A stretch of DNA of 64,000 nucleotides, taken from NCBI GenBank assembly GCA_035772405.1, contig JAYKKM010000142.1, positions 1,426,001 through 1,490,000 of the forward strand, in the 5' to 3' direction. Each line of letters opens with the position of its first letter. Position 1 is the first letter of the stretch. Positions 23,801 through 31,877 of this stretch are shown here, one piece after another. Below the pieces are notes generated by a model that was given only the letters and a program-made list of their open reading frames with translations, made no database searches and was not told the origin of the DNA. The position numbers and the translations under genes are program-made. The DNA is from Chrysogorgia sp. JL179-B06 (Eukaryota; Cnidaria; Anthozoa; Scleralcyonacea; Chrysogorgiidae).

Positions 23801-24784
23801 GTTGCAAAACTTATACCTAACCTGAATGGTAAGAGTAAGTACGTCGTTCACTATAGAAACCTACAATTATACAAGAGTTTGGGAATGAAGGTTAAGAAGA
23901 TACATAGAGTACTTCAATTCAATCAGTCACCATGGCTCAAACAATATATCGACTTTAATACGGACAAGAGAACCCAAGCAAAGAATGACTTTGAGAAAGA
24001 CTTTTTCAAGCTTATGAATAATAGTGTGTTTGGAAAGACTATGGAGAATCTACGAAAGCGTGTGAACGTGGAGTTAGTAACAGACGAGGAAAAACTGAAG
24101 AAACTAACGTCGAAACCAACCTTTGTAAGCAGTAAAATATTTGACAATAACTTGGTAGCAGTTCACAAGATCAAAGAGACACTAACTCTAAATAGACCAG
24201 CATATGTAGGTATGTGTATTCTAGACCTATCGAAGACATTGATGTACGACTTCCACTACAATAACATCAAAAAGGAGTATGGCAACAAAGCCAAACTACT
24301 ATTCACAGACACGGATAGTCTAATGTATGAGATTAAGACGGAGGATGTGTACAAAGACATGTACGCAAACAAAGAAGTGTTTGACTTTAGTGGATATGAT
24401 AAGTCATCTCCTTACTTCGACCCAACTAACAAGAAGGTTATTGGTAAAATGAAGGATGAGACATTAGGAGTCCCCATCATTGAGTTCATTGGTTTAAGGT
24501 CGAAAATGTATAGCTACATAAAAGAAGACGGAAAAGGTGGGAAGTCTGCTAAAGGTATCAAGAAGAGTACCATTAGAAACAACATAAGACACGACAACTA
24601 TAAAAGTGTCCTAACAAATGGTGAGCAAATGTCTCACATAATTAAAACTATTCGCAGCAAGAGCCACCAACTAGGAAGCTACGAAATAAGTAAGATATCC
24701 TTAAGCTGCTTTGACGACAAGCGACACATACTACCAGACGTGTCTAGCTATGCGTATGGACATTACAAAATAGTTCAAAATTAG
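20808..24784 (+). CDS. Protein-primed family B DNA polymerase (pPolB), one frame break
   Basis: Replicates the element by protein priming. The frame opens at 20790, the first ATG is at 20859, and the reading frame breaks near 22065-22090, resuming with ATG 22091. The upstream part (about 415 aa) is basic, then has the conserved GYTKSYSVEVIDNKD and ELRNASKGLINIKNNDDKCF region seen before Polinton polymerases. The downstream part (897 aa) has a CxxxxCxxC/H finger (32-57), exonuclease motifs ExoI YADFEA (D94, E96), ExoII NLRGYDSHF (239-247) and ExoIII YLKTDVLLLSDVF. A Cys/His endonuclease-VII-like insert spans 191-223 (CHMC, DHCHITGKYRG). Polymerase motifs are A LDANNLYGWAM (D482), B KLMNNSVFGK and C FTDTDS (738-743). 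All catalytic residues are intact. The break looks like a one-base loss; no slippery heptamer is evident. Confidence 0.93.
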
Positions 24785-24963
24785 ATGTTCAAATTTCTAA
24801 AATGCTTTTTAGTCTCCAGATGTCTATATTTAGAGGTCACATGGTATGGCCTATTATCACATGTCTCACACACCCATTTGTGAGTTCTCATCCATTCTTT
24901 AGTTTGAGCTCTAGCTGCTCTTGAAGCTTCTTCTCTTGTTTTGTAAATTCTTGGTCTTGCCAT
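24781..24963 (-). CDS. Small zinc-finger protein
   Basis: 60 aa with a basic N-terminal helix and one C2H2-type finger (C32, C35, H48, H54: VCETCDNRPYH, RHLETKKH). Similar MARPR-starting single-finger proteins occur in large DNA viruses and Polintons; the role is unknown, perhaps nucleic-acid binding. It ends inside the PolB stop region on the opposite strand (tail-to-tail overlap of 4 nt) and starts 1 nt from the stop of the next gene. An AT-rich TATATTACTATATATT lies just before the ATG. Confidence 0.75.
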   Translation of the reverse strand: MARPRIYKTREEASRAARAQTKEWMRTHKWVCETCDNRPYHVTSKYRHLETKKHFRNLNI

Positions 24964-25592
24964 TATATATTACTATATATTTTATTTACCCACTCGTTGT
25001 AGTATGGATCTCCTCTCCCGTCCCAACCTAGATCCTTGTATACTACACTATACAGGTTATACTCGAATCGTGCCTTGACCTTACCAGGTTTGAGGTCGTT
25101 AGAACTACCTCTCAACTCTACACCTCTTCTAGAGCATATTCTTATGGCATAGAAAATATATTTCGATATATTCTTGACAATCAGTTTGTTTCTTTTAAGA
25201 GACCATACTATCTTTATAAAATCACTGACCACTATTGGTATGTCACTCTCGTTAACTAGTCTTTTACTAGTCAACATTCTCTCTAACCATTTACTGTAGC
25301 TATGAGCCGATTTCTTGTACATCCAAATGTTAGGTACAAAGTTTCTCACACGTCCGTAGGTAGTCTCTCCACACTTGTTACAACTAAATACACCATCTTC
25401 GATTTGGGTTCTGTGGTTACTACACTCATAACAGTATGTGGTGTCGTACCACTTTTTTGGTTTTGCGTCCCTACTTCCATTCTTGATCTCGTCCAATGTG
25501 TACCCTAATGTAGTACCACTCCACTTTTTTGATGCAATCTCATCCAATGTGTACCCAGCATAGAACATTCTCATTGTACGTTCGTCAACCAT
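24963..25592 (-). CDS. Zinc-ribbon protein, possible VLTF3-like late transcription factor
   Basis: 209 aa. The N terminus contains a short internal duplication (GYTLDEI twice, residues 13-19 and 30-36). A zinc ribbon follows (C54, C57, C71, C74), then a helical domain with YKKSAHSYSKWLERML and an IPIVVSDFIK region. This order (ribbon, aromatic/HxxxWL segment, IP motif) recalls the poxvirus-type VLTF3 found in Polintons and giant viruses, but the match is by pattern only. It would act as a late-gene transcription factor if correct. Its start lies against a perfect 21-bp-arm hairpin. Confidence 0.6.
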   Translation of the reverse strand: MVDERTMRMFYAGYTLDEIASKKWSGTTLGYTLDEIKNGSRDAKPKKWYDTTYCYECSNHRTQIEDGVFSCNKCGETTYGRVRNFVPNIWMYKKSAHSYSKWLERMLTSKRLVNESDIPIVVSDFIKIVWSLKRNKLIVKNISKYIFYAIRICSRRGVELRGSSNDLKPGKVKARFEYNLYSVVYKDLGWDGRGDPYYNEWVNKIYSNI

Positions 25593-25596
25593 CTAA

Positions 25597-25655
25597 GATA
25601 TTATACTATTATGTCTTTATACTGTTTTTAAAGACATAATAGTATAATAACTTAA
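25597..25655. terminator. Perfect 21-bp hairpin between Polinton genes
   Basis: 25599-25619 (TATTATACTATTATGTCTTTA minus its last base reads on as the arm) pairs without mismatch with 25629-25649 around a 9-nt loop. It lies just past the stop of the small coiled-coil gene and includes the promoter-like AGTATAATAT of the next gene. It could mark transcript ends or serve as a palindromic regulatory site. Confidence 0.6.
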
Positions 25656-25663
25656 ATGTCGTT

Positions 25664-25857
25664 CTAGAAGGCGTGATAGTTAGCAGAATCAAACGTCTTC
25701 CTACTATACTGTCTTGATTGGTCTAGAACGTCCAACAATAGTTGTTTCAACTCTTTAATCTCATTCATCTGACGAATCTGATTCTCATAGACTCCATTAA
25801 GTTTCTACTACTATGTTTTGCTTCCATAGCCATCTCCTTCAAAGTTTTGGCGCTCAT
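25664..25857 (-). pseudogene. Small coiled-coil protein, frame-broken paralogue
   Basis: Starts at ATG 25857 (overlapping the previous stop as TAATG) and ends at TAG 25664. The 194-nt span is not a multiple of three: the frame changes around 25780. The second half (YENQIRQMNEIKELKQ, then YSRKTFDS) resembles the middle of the neighbouring 138-aa protein (YENEIRQRDKIQELRQ, YDGKTFSK), so the two are likely tandem paralogues, this one lacking both membrane segments. Confidence 0.6.
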
Positions 25858-26273
25858 TATACTACTCTATATATTAGGTAACCTAAAGGTATTCCAACAA
25901 CTCCAACGAACACCATTTGATACTCTTTCATCTCGTCTGAGGGTTTGTAATAGTCTGACAACTCAGGCTCTTTACTAAATGTCTTCCCATCATACTGTAT
26001 CGTCAGTACTTGTCTTAGTTGATCCAGAGCGTGGTTCGTGTCGTTTATATCTGCGTTAGCATCTGACAGTTGTTGTCTTAGCTCCTGAATTTTGTCTCTC
26101 TGACGAATCTCATTCTCGTAGAACTTTTCTTTTGCTCTTGCAAGACTTTCCAGTGCTTTGTTGTGTCTCTTTATCTCTGTCTCGTAGCCAGTATGGTTTA
26201 GCTTGCTGAATATGAATCCAGCTCCTGCGAATGCTATAGCGTTGAACAAACCACCCGCTATCACACTAGCCAT
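25857..26273 (-). CDS. Coiled-coil membrane protein
   Basis: 138 aa. A small-residue hydrophobic N terminus (GGLFNAIAFAGAGFIFSKL) is followed by a long heptad-rich helix (about 35-95) and a C-terminal hydrophobic segment (VFVGVVGIPLGYLIYRVV). Likely a virion or membrane-associated protein spanning or bridging membranes. It is of a type common in cnidarian Polintons; no enzymatic motif. Part of a leftward run of closely packed small genes. Confidence 0.75.
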   Translation of the reverse strand: MASVIAGGLFNAIAFAGAGFIFSKLNHTGYETEIKRHNKALESLARAKEKFYENEIRQRDKIQELRQQLSDANADINDTNHALDQLRQVLTIQYDGKTFSKEPELSDYYKPSDEMKEYQMVFVGVVGIPLGYLIYRVV

Positions 26274-26289
26274 TATGTATTACGTTAGA

Positions 26290-26523
26290 TTATTTTGAGA
26301 ACGGGTCAATAGGTAGGTATTTCTTGCTCTGCGCCCACTTAACGAGTAGCGTTGAAACGCCTACAGCAGTCGCTAACTTGAGGGTGCCCTTCACTGATTC
26401 AGGGGTACCCAACGGTTCTTTTAGTACTTTCTTTGATGCCATCGACACGGCTACGGCTCCAGCAGTCACAAGGGCTGCGTCGTATAGCTCGTTCATAAGT
26501 TCTTTTCTGTCTATTGATGCCAT
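26290..26523 (-). CDS. Small hydrophobic protein
   Basis: 77 aa with two weakly hydrophobic stretches (ALVTAGAVAVSMASK and LKLATAVGVSTLLVKWA). Unrecognised beyond being a plausible membrane-associated virion component. Start chosen because the promoter-like ACATGTCGTATAATAT abuts the ATG. Confidence 0.7.
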   Translation of the reverse strand: MASIDRKELMNELYDAALVTAGAVAVSMASKKVLKEPLGTPESVKGTLKLATAVGVSTLLVKWAQSKKYLPIDPFSK

Positions 26524-26543
26524 ATATTATACGACATGTTTTA
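26524..26543 (-). promoter_or_regulatory. Promoter-like motif
   Basis: On the minus strand AAAACATGTCGTATAATAT directly precedes the ATG of the 77-aa gene. Confidence 0.55.
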
Positions 26544-26861
26544 ATCGAGGCTGTCGAGTTTACGTGGTGGTGGTTCCTTTTTTATTACAACGTTCTTAGA
26601 CTCCTCATTAACAGTCACCATTTGTTTATCTTGCTTCATCGCATAATACAATGAGCCGGCAGCTACAACCACTCCTATAGTTCCTATTATGTATCCATAA
26701 TTAAAACCATCATCCTCTCTCTCACTTATCACTCTCTCTCTCATCTTCCTCTCTTTTGCAGCTTTATATATAGCAGCCAAGCGTTTGCCTGCCTCTACTC
26801 TCTTAGGGTCTTTGGTCCTTGTTGTCGACGTTATAATAGGTACGGACTCACTGTCAGTCAT
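26541..26861 (-). CDS. Basic single-span membrane protein
   Basis: 106 aa. The N-terminal half is basic (DPKRVEAGKRLAAIYKAAKE), a motif I associate with Polinton proteins, then one transmembrane segment (YIIGTIGVVVAAGSLYYAM) and a charged tail. Role unknown, perhaps a virion membrane or DNA-binding component. CACGTATAATATAG precedes the ATG. Confidence 0.7.
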   Translation of the reverse strand: MTDSESVPIITSTTRTKDPKRVEAGKRLAAIYKAAKERKMRERVISEREDDGFNYGYIIGTIGVVVAAGSLYYAMKQDKQMVTVNEESKNVVIKKEPPPRKLDSLD

Positions 26862-26880
26862 CTATATTATACGTGATATC
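26862..26880 (-). promoter_or_regulatory. Promoter-like motif
   Basis: Minus-strand GATATCACGTATAATATAG immediately upstream of the 106-aa gene start. Confidence 0.5.
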
Positions 26881-26883
26881 TCG

Positions 26884-26930
26884 TCACAGATCATCTCACA
26901 GTCATCTCACAGATCATCTCACAGATAGAG
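26884..26930. repeat. Short tandem repeat between genes
   Basis: ATCTCACAG units repeated about four times between the 106-aa gene and the 3' end of the Bro-N gene. Confidence 0.6.
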
Positions 26931-27737
26931 TATTCGATGAAAGTATCTTTGGTGATTAGATAGTGTGTTTTCACTCTTGAATCTCCTATTGCAGTACTCA
27001 CACAGAACTCTAGAGTCTATCATATATGTCTCTATGAAATGTATTATCTCATGTTGGTCTGAGGATAGTAATGTGTTGTACCCTTGTGATCTTAGTCTCC
27101 TTAATACCCTCATCTGGTTATTCCTAATAACCCCATTACCTTTCGGTGTTTTGAACTCTATAGCAAAACCATTGTATCTCTTATGTAGTTGTGGAACTAT
27201 CAAGTCTGGTTGTCCACCACTGTAACCCTTCTTCCATCCATCTATTCTTTTAGTAGATGTGTCTTGGTACTCACCCAACCCTGGGATGACTATTGTTGGA
27301 TGATACTCTCTAATATATTTAACTATATCATAATGCAAGTCTGTCTCGTTCATTATTGATAACTGGTTGTATTGTGTGTAAACACCTGTTTTTCTTATAG
27401 ATGGTAGAACTTCTGAGAATACCCATTTTCTAAAGTTTTCTGCCGACTCTAGTTTAGACGAGAATATTAGTCTATATAGACCACTCTCATTTATTTGCCA
27501 AACTTGTCTATTCTGAATTTGTCTATTTTGACACTCGATATCTCGGGTCCCAATTTGGGACCTGAGATTTTGAACCTTTCTTTTCTCATCATCTTTCACA
27601 CGCTGTTGTATCGCTTTGGAAGGTCTTTTATATCCTAAGATTTCAGCTACCTCTTTTCCGTAGAACCAAATATTATCTCCATCTTTTGTAGTAGTGACTG
27701 ACATGTCGTTATTTCTAAATATTTTAGTGATACTCAT
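26919..27737 (-). CDS. Bro-N / VRR-NUC nuclease / C2H2 finger fusion
   Basis: 272 aa from ATG 27737. Three modules in order. (1) A Bro-N domain, about 1-120 (WFYGKEVAEILGYKRPSKAI, WQINESGLYRLIFSS, FRKWVFSEVLPSIRKTG), typical of baculovirus and giant-virus BRO proteins that bind DNA. (2) A PD-(D/E)xK nuclease of the VRR-NUC type, about 130-235 (GGQPDLIVP with D178; FAIEFKTPKG with E194 and K196). (3) A C2H2 finger at the C terminus (C246, C249, H262, H267). All expected catalytic and metal-binding residues are present. It likely acts as a site- or structure-directed nuclease in replication, repair or host take-over. It stands at the end of a leftward gene and has its own promoter-like motif; a hairpin (27540-27568) lies inside the coding region. 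Confidence 0.8.
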   Translation of the reverse strand: MSITKIFRNNDMSVTTTKDGDNIWFYGKEVAEILGYKRPSKAIQQRVKDDEKRKVQNLRSQIGTRDIECQNRQIQNRQVWQINESGLYRLIFSSKLESAENFRKWVFSEVLPSIRKTGVYTQYNQLSIMNETDLHYDIVKYIREYHPTIVIPGLGEYQDTSTKRIDGWKKGYSGGQPDLIVPQLHKRYNGFAIEFKTPKGNGVIRNNQMRVLRRLRSQGYNTLLSSDQHEIIHFIETYMIDSRVLCEYCNRRFKSENTLSNHQRYFHRILYL

Positions 27738-27761
27738 CACCTATACTATACCACATGTTTT
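27738..27761 (-). promoter_or_regulatory. Promoter-like motif
   Basis: Minus-strand AAAACATGTGGTATAGTATA ends 4 nt before the ATG at 27737. Confidence 0.55.
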
Positions 27762-27826
27762 ATTTTTATGTTTAAATAGCAGTCATCTTAAGAAAGTAAC
27801 CACTTAATAGCACAAACGCGTGATCT

Positions 27827-27855
27827 GACCAAGGTCCCATTTTGGGACCTTGGTC
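27827..27855. terminator. Strong intergenic hairpin 1
   Basis: Perfect 12-bp stem GACCAAGGTCCC/GGGACCTTGGTC with a 5-nt loop, in the 370-bp gap after the 166-aa gene. Its core GGTCCCATTTTGGGACC is nearly the same as the hairpin inside the Bro-N gene. Transcript-end marker is a guess. Confidence 0.55.
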
Positions 27856-27990
27856 AAAGTGACCCTTCTATCGATCACAAACATACTATCAGTAGGGGGT
27901 CACATGTAGTGTCTTAATATTTTACTACTATTTGCACGCTATTAGGACATCTTAATTATAGTCTTCAAAGTAGCAGTTATTTTTAAGAAT

Positions 27991-28019
27991 AGCTGACACC
28001 CCGTTTTAGGGTGTCAGCT
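27991..28019. terminator. Strong intergenic hairpin 2
   Basis: 11-bp perfect stem AGCTGACACCC/GGGTGTCAGCT with a 7-nt loop, about 95 nt beyond the stop of the 166-aa gene in the direction of its transcription. Confidence 0.55.
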
Positions 28020-28112
28020 CTCGTCGTCTTTCATGTGGAACACACTCCTGGTTCTGATATGTAGACCGACCGTGTGTGGTCGTGTGGGGTGTATCACCCC
28101 TTGTATCTTACC

Positions 28113-28613
28113 CTATTTTGGAACGTTGGTCTCGTCATATATTTTATTGTACCTTTTCACCATTCCATTGATTGGTGGGCATAAGTCAGTCACATTATCG
28201 TCCAACACTTTAACGTCTGAGAGAAACGTTGACTCATTGTAAGGAAGACCTCTAAGATACGATCTTAGTTGTGTCAGTATCTTTTTGTAGCTAGTGTGTG
28301 CGAACTTACAATGCTCCACTCTACTCGTCAGATTGGATTTAGCCAAGTAGCCTTGGATGATCACACCAGGACCACTAATACAAGCAATGATTAGAGCGTT
28401 AGCGGTTATCGATCCAGCTACAATCCCTACTGTCGTTAACCCTATGCTAGTCATGTTTAACGATAGTTTAATTTTCTTCAACCTCTTGTATTTCCATTTG
28501 TAACAGGCTTCTAGTTTGTGGTAGTACGCGTACAAGCGTTTGAGCTCTAGCGCCTCTTCCTCTGACATATCCTTTGATATGTGATTGAAATCAACAACTG
28601 ACTTCTTCCTCAT
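28113..28613 (-). CDS. Polinton membrane protein, 166 aa
   Basis: Charged amphipathic N terminus with a long helix (LKRLYAYYHKLEACYKWKYK), then a glycine-containing hydrophobic hairpin (about 50-90: TTVGIVAGSITANALIIACI), then a soluble helical C terminus. No enzyme motif. Its start overlaps the stop of the fibre-like gene by one base (TAATG), indicating co-expression. Function unknown; I infer a virion membrane protein. Confidence 0.7.
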   Translation of the reverse strand: MRKKSVVDFNHISKDMSEEEALELKRLYAYYHKLEACYKWKYKRLKKIKLSLNMTSIGLTTVGIVAGSITANALIIACISGPGVIIQGYLAKSNLTSRVEHCKFAHTSYKKILTQLRSYLRGLPYNESTFLSDVKVLDDNVTDLCPPINGMVKRYNKIYDETNVPK

Positions 28614-29557
28614 TAACTTACCTTGTATTTACTCATCATGTCTTTACCAACTAATATTATATCTCGGTTTGTCATATAACCAGAGATGATTTTCATACCG
28701 TAAAACTCTATCAAAGACGGGTACTTATAGGGTGCGAGTGGCAATTTTGGCCGATGTGTTCCAAAGATAGATCCATAAGGAGATCCTATCTCTTTGTAGT
28801 TAGCTGTGAAGTCTGAGTCTGTTGATCTTATGTTGTTGACCCTAACATGGGAGTTATCCATCTGCCAATGTATTGATATCATATGTGTCTTAGTGGTGTC
28901 GATGTTATTTGGGATTGTGCATGTGTACCCCTTTACTGGATCGCCACCACCATACGATAATTTGTCAGTTTTACCTCCTTTGTACCCTATGTATTTGTCA
29001 TGCGATCCGTCGTCGTTTGACACAATCGTCTCCCAATCTGTCGTAGATACCCTCTTGGCTAACCTCACTACCACAAAAACGGATATATCACAGTATCGCA
29101 TACGTGGACAGTTAAAGTGTATCCCAACTTCAAGTGGGAAAGGAGTCCAGAGTATAGGGGACAGGAATCTACGACCATGGTTAGTACCAATAGTAGGACC
29201 ATACGTTGAATCATTTTGTACTAACATGTCTCCAATGGCTTTCACTTTATTTGTCCTTCTGTGGAGTACCGCGCTTGTGGCGTATCTCGTGGTGTCAAAA
29301 TCAAATAGAACGTTATAGGACTGCGTTCTAAAGTATTGCGATAAGTATACGGACTCCAACACTTTTTTACTAATAGCATCCAAATCGTCAACTGGATCTG
29401 CTATGTTTTTGAGTGTCTTTAGCGCCATATCTATATCTCCAGACATCCTCCCACCGCTAACACTTAATTTAGGGTCACTGTCTAGATGTCTCTTCGCTCT
29501 TCTTAATATTTTGTCACTCTCGTAGTCTCTGTCCTCAAATCCATAACTTAGACTCAT
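28613..29557 (-). CDS. Fibre-like (putative attachment) protein
   Basis: 314 aa. Residues about 32-70 carry MSGDIDMALKTLKNIADP followed by an LDAISKK segment, the trimeric-shaft motif seen in many tail and capsid fibres. The remaining 230 residues are beta-rich with aromatic and glycine residues and look like a globular head, possibly jelly-roll or lectin-like. I infer a trimeric host-attachment fibre projecting from the capsid, possibly at the penton vertex. No signal peptide or membrane span. The gene lies in a tight leftward run with the 547-aa protein upstream (4-nt gap). An intact reading frame is seen. Confidence 0.55.
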   Translation of the reverse strand: MSLSYGFEDRDYESDKILRRAKRHLDSDPKLSVSGGRMSGDIDMALKTLKNIADPVDDLDAISKKVLESVYLSQYFRTQSYNVLFDFDTTRYATSAVLHRRTNKVKAIGDMLVQNDSTYGPTIGTNHGRRFLSPILWTPFPLEVGIHFNCPRMRYCDISVFVVVRLAKRVSTTDWETIVSNDDGSHDKYIGYKGGKTDKLSYGGGDPVKGYTCTIPNNIDTTKTHMISIHWQMDNSHVRVNNIRSTDSDFTANYKEIGSPYGSIFGTHRPKLPLAPYKYPSLIEFYGMKIISGYMTNRDIILVGKDMMSKYKVS

Positions 29558-29561
29558 TATG

Positions 29562-31205
29562 TTATAACATATATTTGCTTACTAAATAGCCAGACGCAGC
29601 CGAAACCCCTAGAACTAGCCCCAACTCTGTTGTGTTGTCACCTGGTGTCACCTCTAGACGACGTTCTTGGTGTGTCACCTTTGGTTTGTCGAGTGTCTCC
29701 AGATGCTCTTCCTGGTGTGTCACGTTTGGTGTCACTAGACGATTCGTCACCTTTGGTTTATCAAGTGTCTCCAGATGCTCTCCACCTTCTTGATGTACTT
29801 TCTTAACCTCCGTCGTTTTTGTGTAGTTTAACCCACTATTTACCCCAAACTTCATACTCTGTGTGGCAGTCTTCAATAGGTTGTTGTACCCAGCGATTTT
29901 ATTCTTGAGGATTACCACGTTACTTGGCATTAACCACGTAGATGGTGATAGCGCAAGATTTTGGACAACGTTAGTATCTCTAATCGACTTGTTCATGTTG
30001 AGAATCCACGTTGACACGTCGTAGTTTATGACGCCCTCCACCAACTTTCGGAACTCTTGTTGAGTCTCTAGACTACCTGCGGAATCACCAACGACTGACA
30101 CACGTGTTCTCGCTTGTGCACCAAGTGTGGAGTAAACAAAGGCTTCTATAGATTGATTTAGGTATTGTCGCCCAATGTTGGTAAAACCATTCGACACCAG
30201 AGGAACGTATCGTTTGTAGTCGTTCTTAACGTCGTTAATCGTGAAGACTCTCTCCTCACCTGTTGTACCATCAGCAAGGACTTTACCCTGGTAGTAATGT
30301 TTTCTAGGAATCTTGTCTGTCTTACCATACAATTCTCCAGCGTCAAACTCTCTACTTATCGATCTCATACTCTCACCACCTTCCATCGTTCTGAGAAGTC
30401 TTCTAACAGTAAAGTACAGATGGAACCTCATCACACTTGTGATAACAGGGTGGACTTCTTGCGAGGGTGACAAGTGTTGTAACGACACTCCACAACAGAA
30501 ACTTGCACAATACGTTGCAAACACGACCCTATAGTAGCTCTCGTTGTCGTCCCACTCTGACTTTGTCTTTGAAGTGGTGATTTGTAATATTGGTAGCTTT
30601 GAGAGAAAGTAGTTCTTTTGATTAACGAAGACTCTAAAGTTATTCACTGGATAGTTCAACACGTTTTCCGTTGGATAGCCATCCCAAAGTCCCCAGTGGT
30701 TCTTACGACCTTTCGGTAATGGTTGGATAGTTCCACCAGATAGCCATATTTTTGGAAACTTGTCGTTGTGACCTTTTGGAGACTTGTTGTTGTGTAACCA
30801 AACCCACATACTCTTGTCATTTTTGAAGGTATCACTAGTTATGTTAGTGCTTACGATGTCGTTGTTTCTAAAATATATGTCAACGCCATTAACCTCACCA
30901 TCTTGTGAGACAGTTGGATCGAACTCAAACTTGCTCAAAGTGACGTGAGGGTACTTTTTCACTAGATTCAGCTTAGCTGCGCGTATGGCATTAGCTATCT
31001 CTTTTTGGTTAACTATCATTGGTTTATTTATCGTTAGATACTTAGTATACTCTGGGTTACTCTTAAACCTACTTGAGTCTATACTAATGTCACCAATATT
31101 AGTTTTCGTCACGAAGAATATATGTATATGCATATTGTCGTCAACATCAAGAAAAAACCTATTCTTGTCAGCATAAGGATACTTTCTTTTGAACGCATCC
31201 ATCAT
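29562..31205 (-). CDS. Large C-terminally anchored Polinton protein
   Basis: 547 aa, the largest protein of the leftward block. No catalytic motif recognised. The body is soluble; a cysteine-rich spot occurs in the middle (TYCASFCCGVSLQ). Near the C terminus HLETLDKPKVT occurs twice (proline/threonine-rich stalk), followed by a terminal hydrophobic helix (LGLVLGVSAASGYLVSKYML). This looks like a tail-anchored, virion-associated protein. It is divergently transcribed from the minor capsid gene across an 17-bp shared promoter region. Confidence 0.7.
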   Translation of the reverse strand: MMDAFKRKYPYADKNRFFLDVDDNMHIHIFFVTKTNIGDISIDSSRFKSNPEYTKYLTINKPMIVNQKEIANAIRAAKLNLVKKYPHVTLSKFEFDPTVSQDGEVNGVDIYFRNNDIVSTNITSDTFKNDKSMWVWLHNNKSPKGHNDKFPKIWLSGGTIQPLPKGRKNHWGLWDGYPTENVLNYPVNNFRVFVNQKNYFLSKLPILQITTSKTKSEWDDNESYYRVVFATYCASFCCGVSLQHLSPSQEVHPVITSVMRFHLYFTVRRLLRTMEGGESMRSISREFDAGELYGKTDKIPRKHYYQGKVLADGTTGEERVFTINDVKNDYKRYVPLVSNGFTNIGRQYLNQSIEAFVYSTLGAQARTRVSVVGDSAGSLETQQEFRKLVEGVINYDVSTWILNMNKSIRDTNVVQNLALSPSTWLMPSNVVILKNKIAGYNNLLKTATQSMKFGVNSGLNYTKTTEVKKVHQEGGEHLETLDKPKVTNRLVTPNVTHQEEHLETLDKPKVTHQERRLEVTPGDNTTELGLVLGVSAASGYLVSKYML

Positions 31206-31222
31206 AACATACCGTACGTTAT
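31206..31222. promoter_or_regulatory. 17-bp bidirectional promoter region
   Basis: ATAACATACCGTACGTTAT lies between the divergent starts of the 547-aa and minor capsid genes. It is nearly palindromic and fits the shared start-proximal motif on both strands. Confidence 0.5.
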
Positions 31223-31872
31223 ATGAGAGTGGTAGTATTGATTAGTGGTTCGACGAAAACTATAGACCTACCAGAGTCGATTCTAGCAACTAACTCAGAC
31301 CCTCACTTACTAGTGAAGAAGGCAACCATCTTTTGGGACTACGTTAACGTAACCACAGCTAACAGTAAGATAACTTATAACAGTAATAATCACACCTTTA
31401 ACACTGGGTACCACACCTTTAAAATGATCGCCGACGACTTGAAAGAGTTAGGAGACGTCAAGCTAGTAGCTAACAGATATGACTCGACGTGTACGATAAC
31501 AACTGATCAACAAATAGAACTGTTTAAATTTGGACAACTTTTGGGGTTTGACGAAAACACTACAATAGCCACCACAAAAACCAGTCCTAACGTTGTGAAC
31601 GTTAACAGAGGACTGAAATACATACAAGTAACATCTAATATTGTGGACAGATCTAAGAACATAGTTAATGGTATAGCAAAAGTGATTGTATCGCAGTACT
31701 GCCAATAACTAGCACACAGACATTAAAGGGCTCTGTACAACATTTCTCTGGTGTTGGGTCAAAAATCCTGATAAACAAAGGAGTCATCAACCAACTAGAG
31801 TTCAAGATAACAGATCAGAGCGATAGCAGTGTTAACGTTGGCGAGGTGCTGTTAGATTTACACATCATGTAG
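31223..31872 (+). CDS. Penton-like minor capsid protein, frame-broken
   Basis: The open frame of 161 codons is beta-rich with the size and position of the single-jelly-roll minor capsid (penton) protein of Polintons, next to the integrase. It stops at 31706, but the downstream 165 nt remain open in the -1 frame up to TAG 31870-31872 and keep the same amino-acid style, so one base has probably been lost around 31690. Complete length would be about 216 aa. Assignment rests on gene order, size and beta pattern rather than on a signature motif. Confidence 0.65.
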
Positions 31873-31877
31873 TGTAT

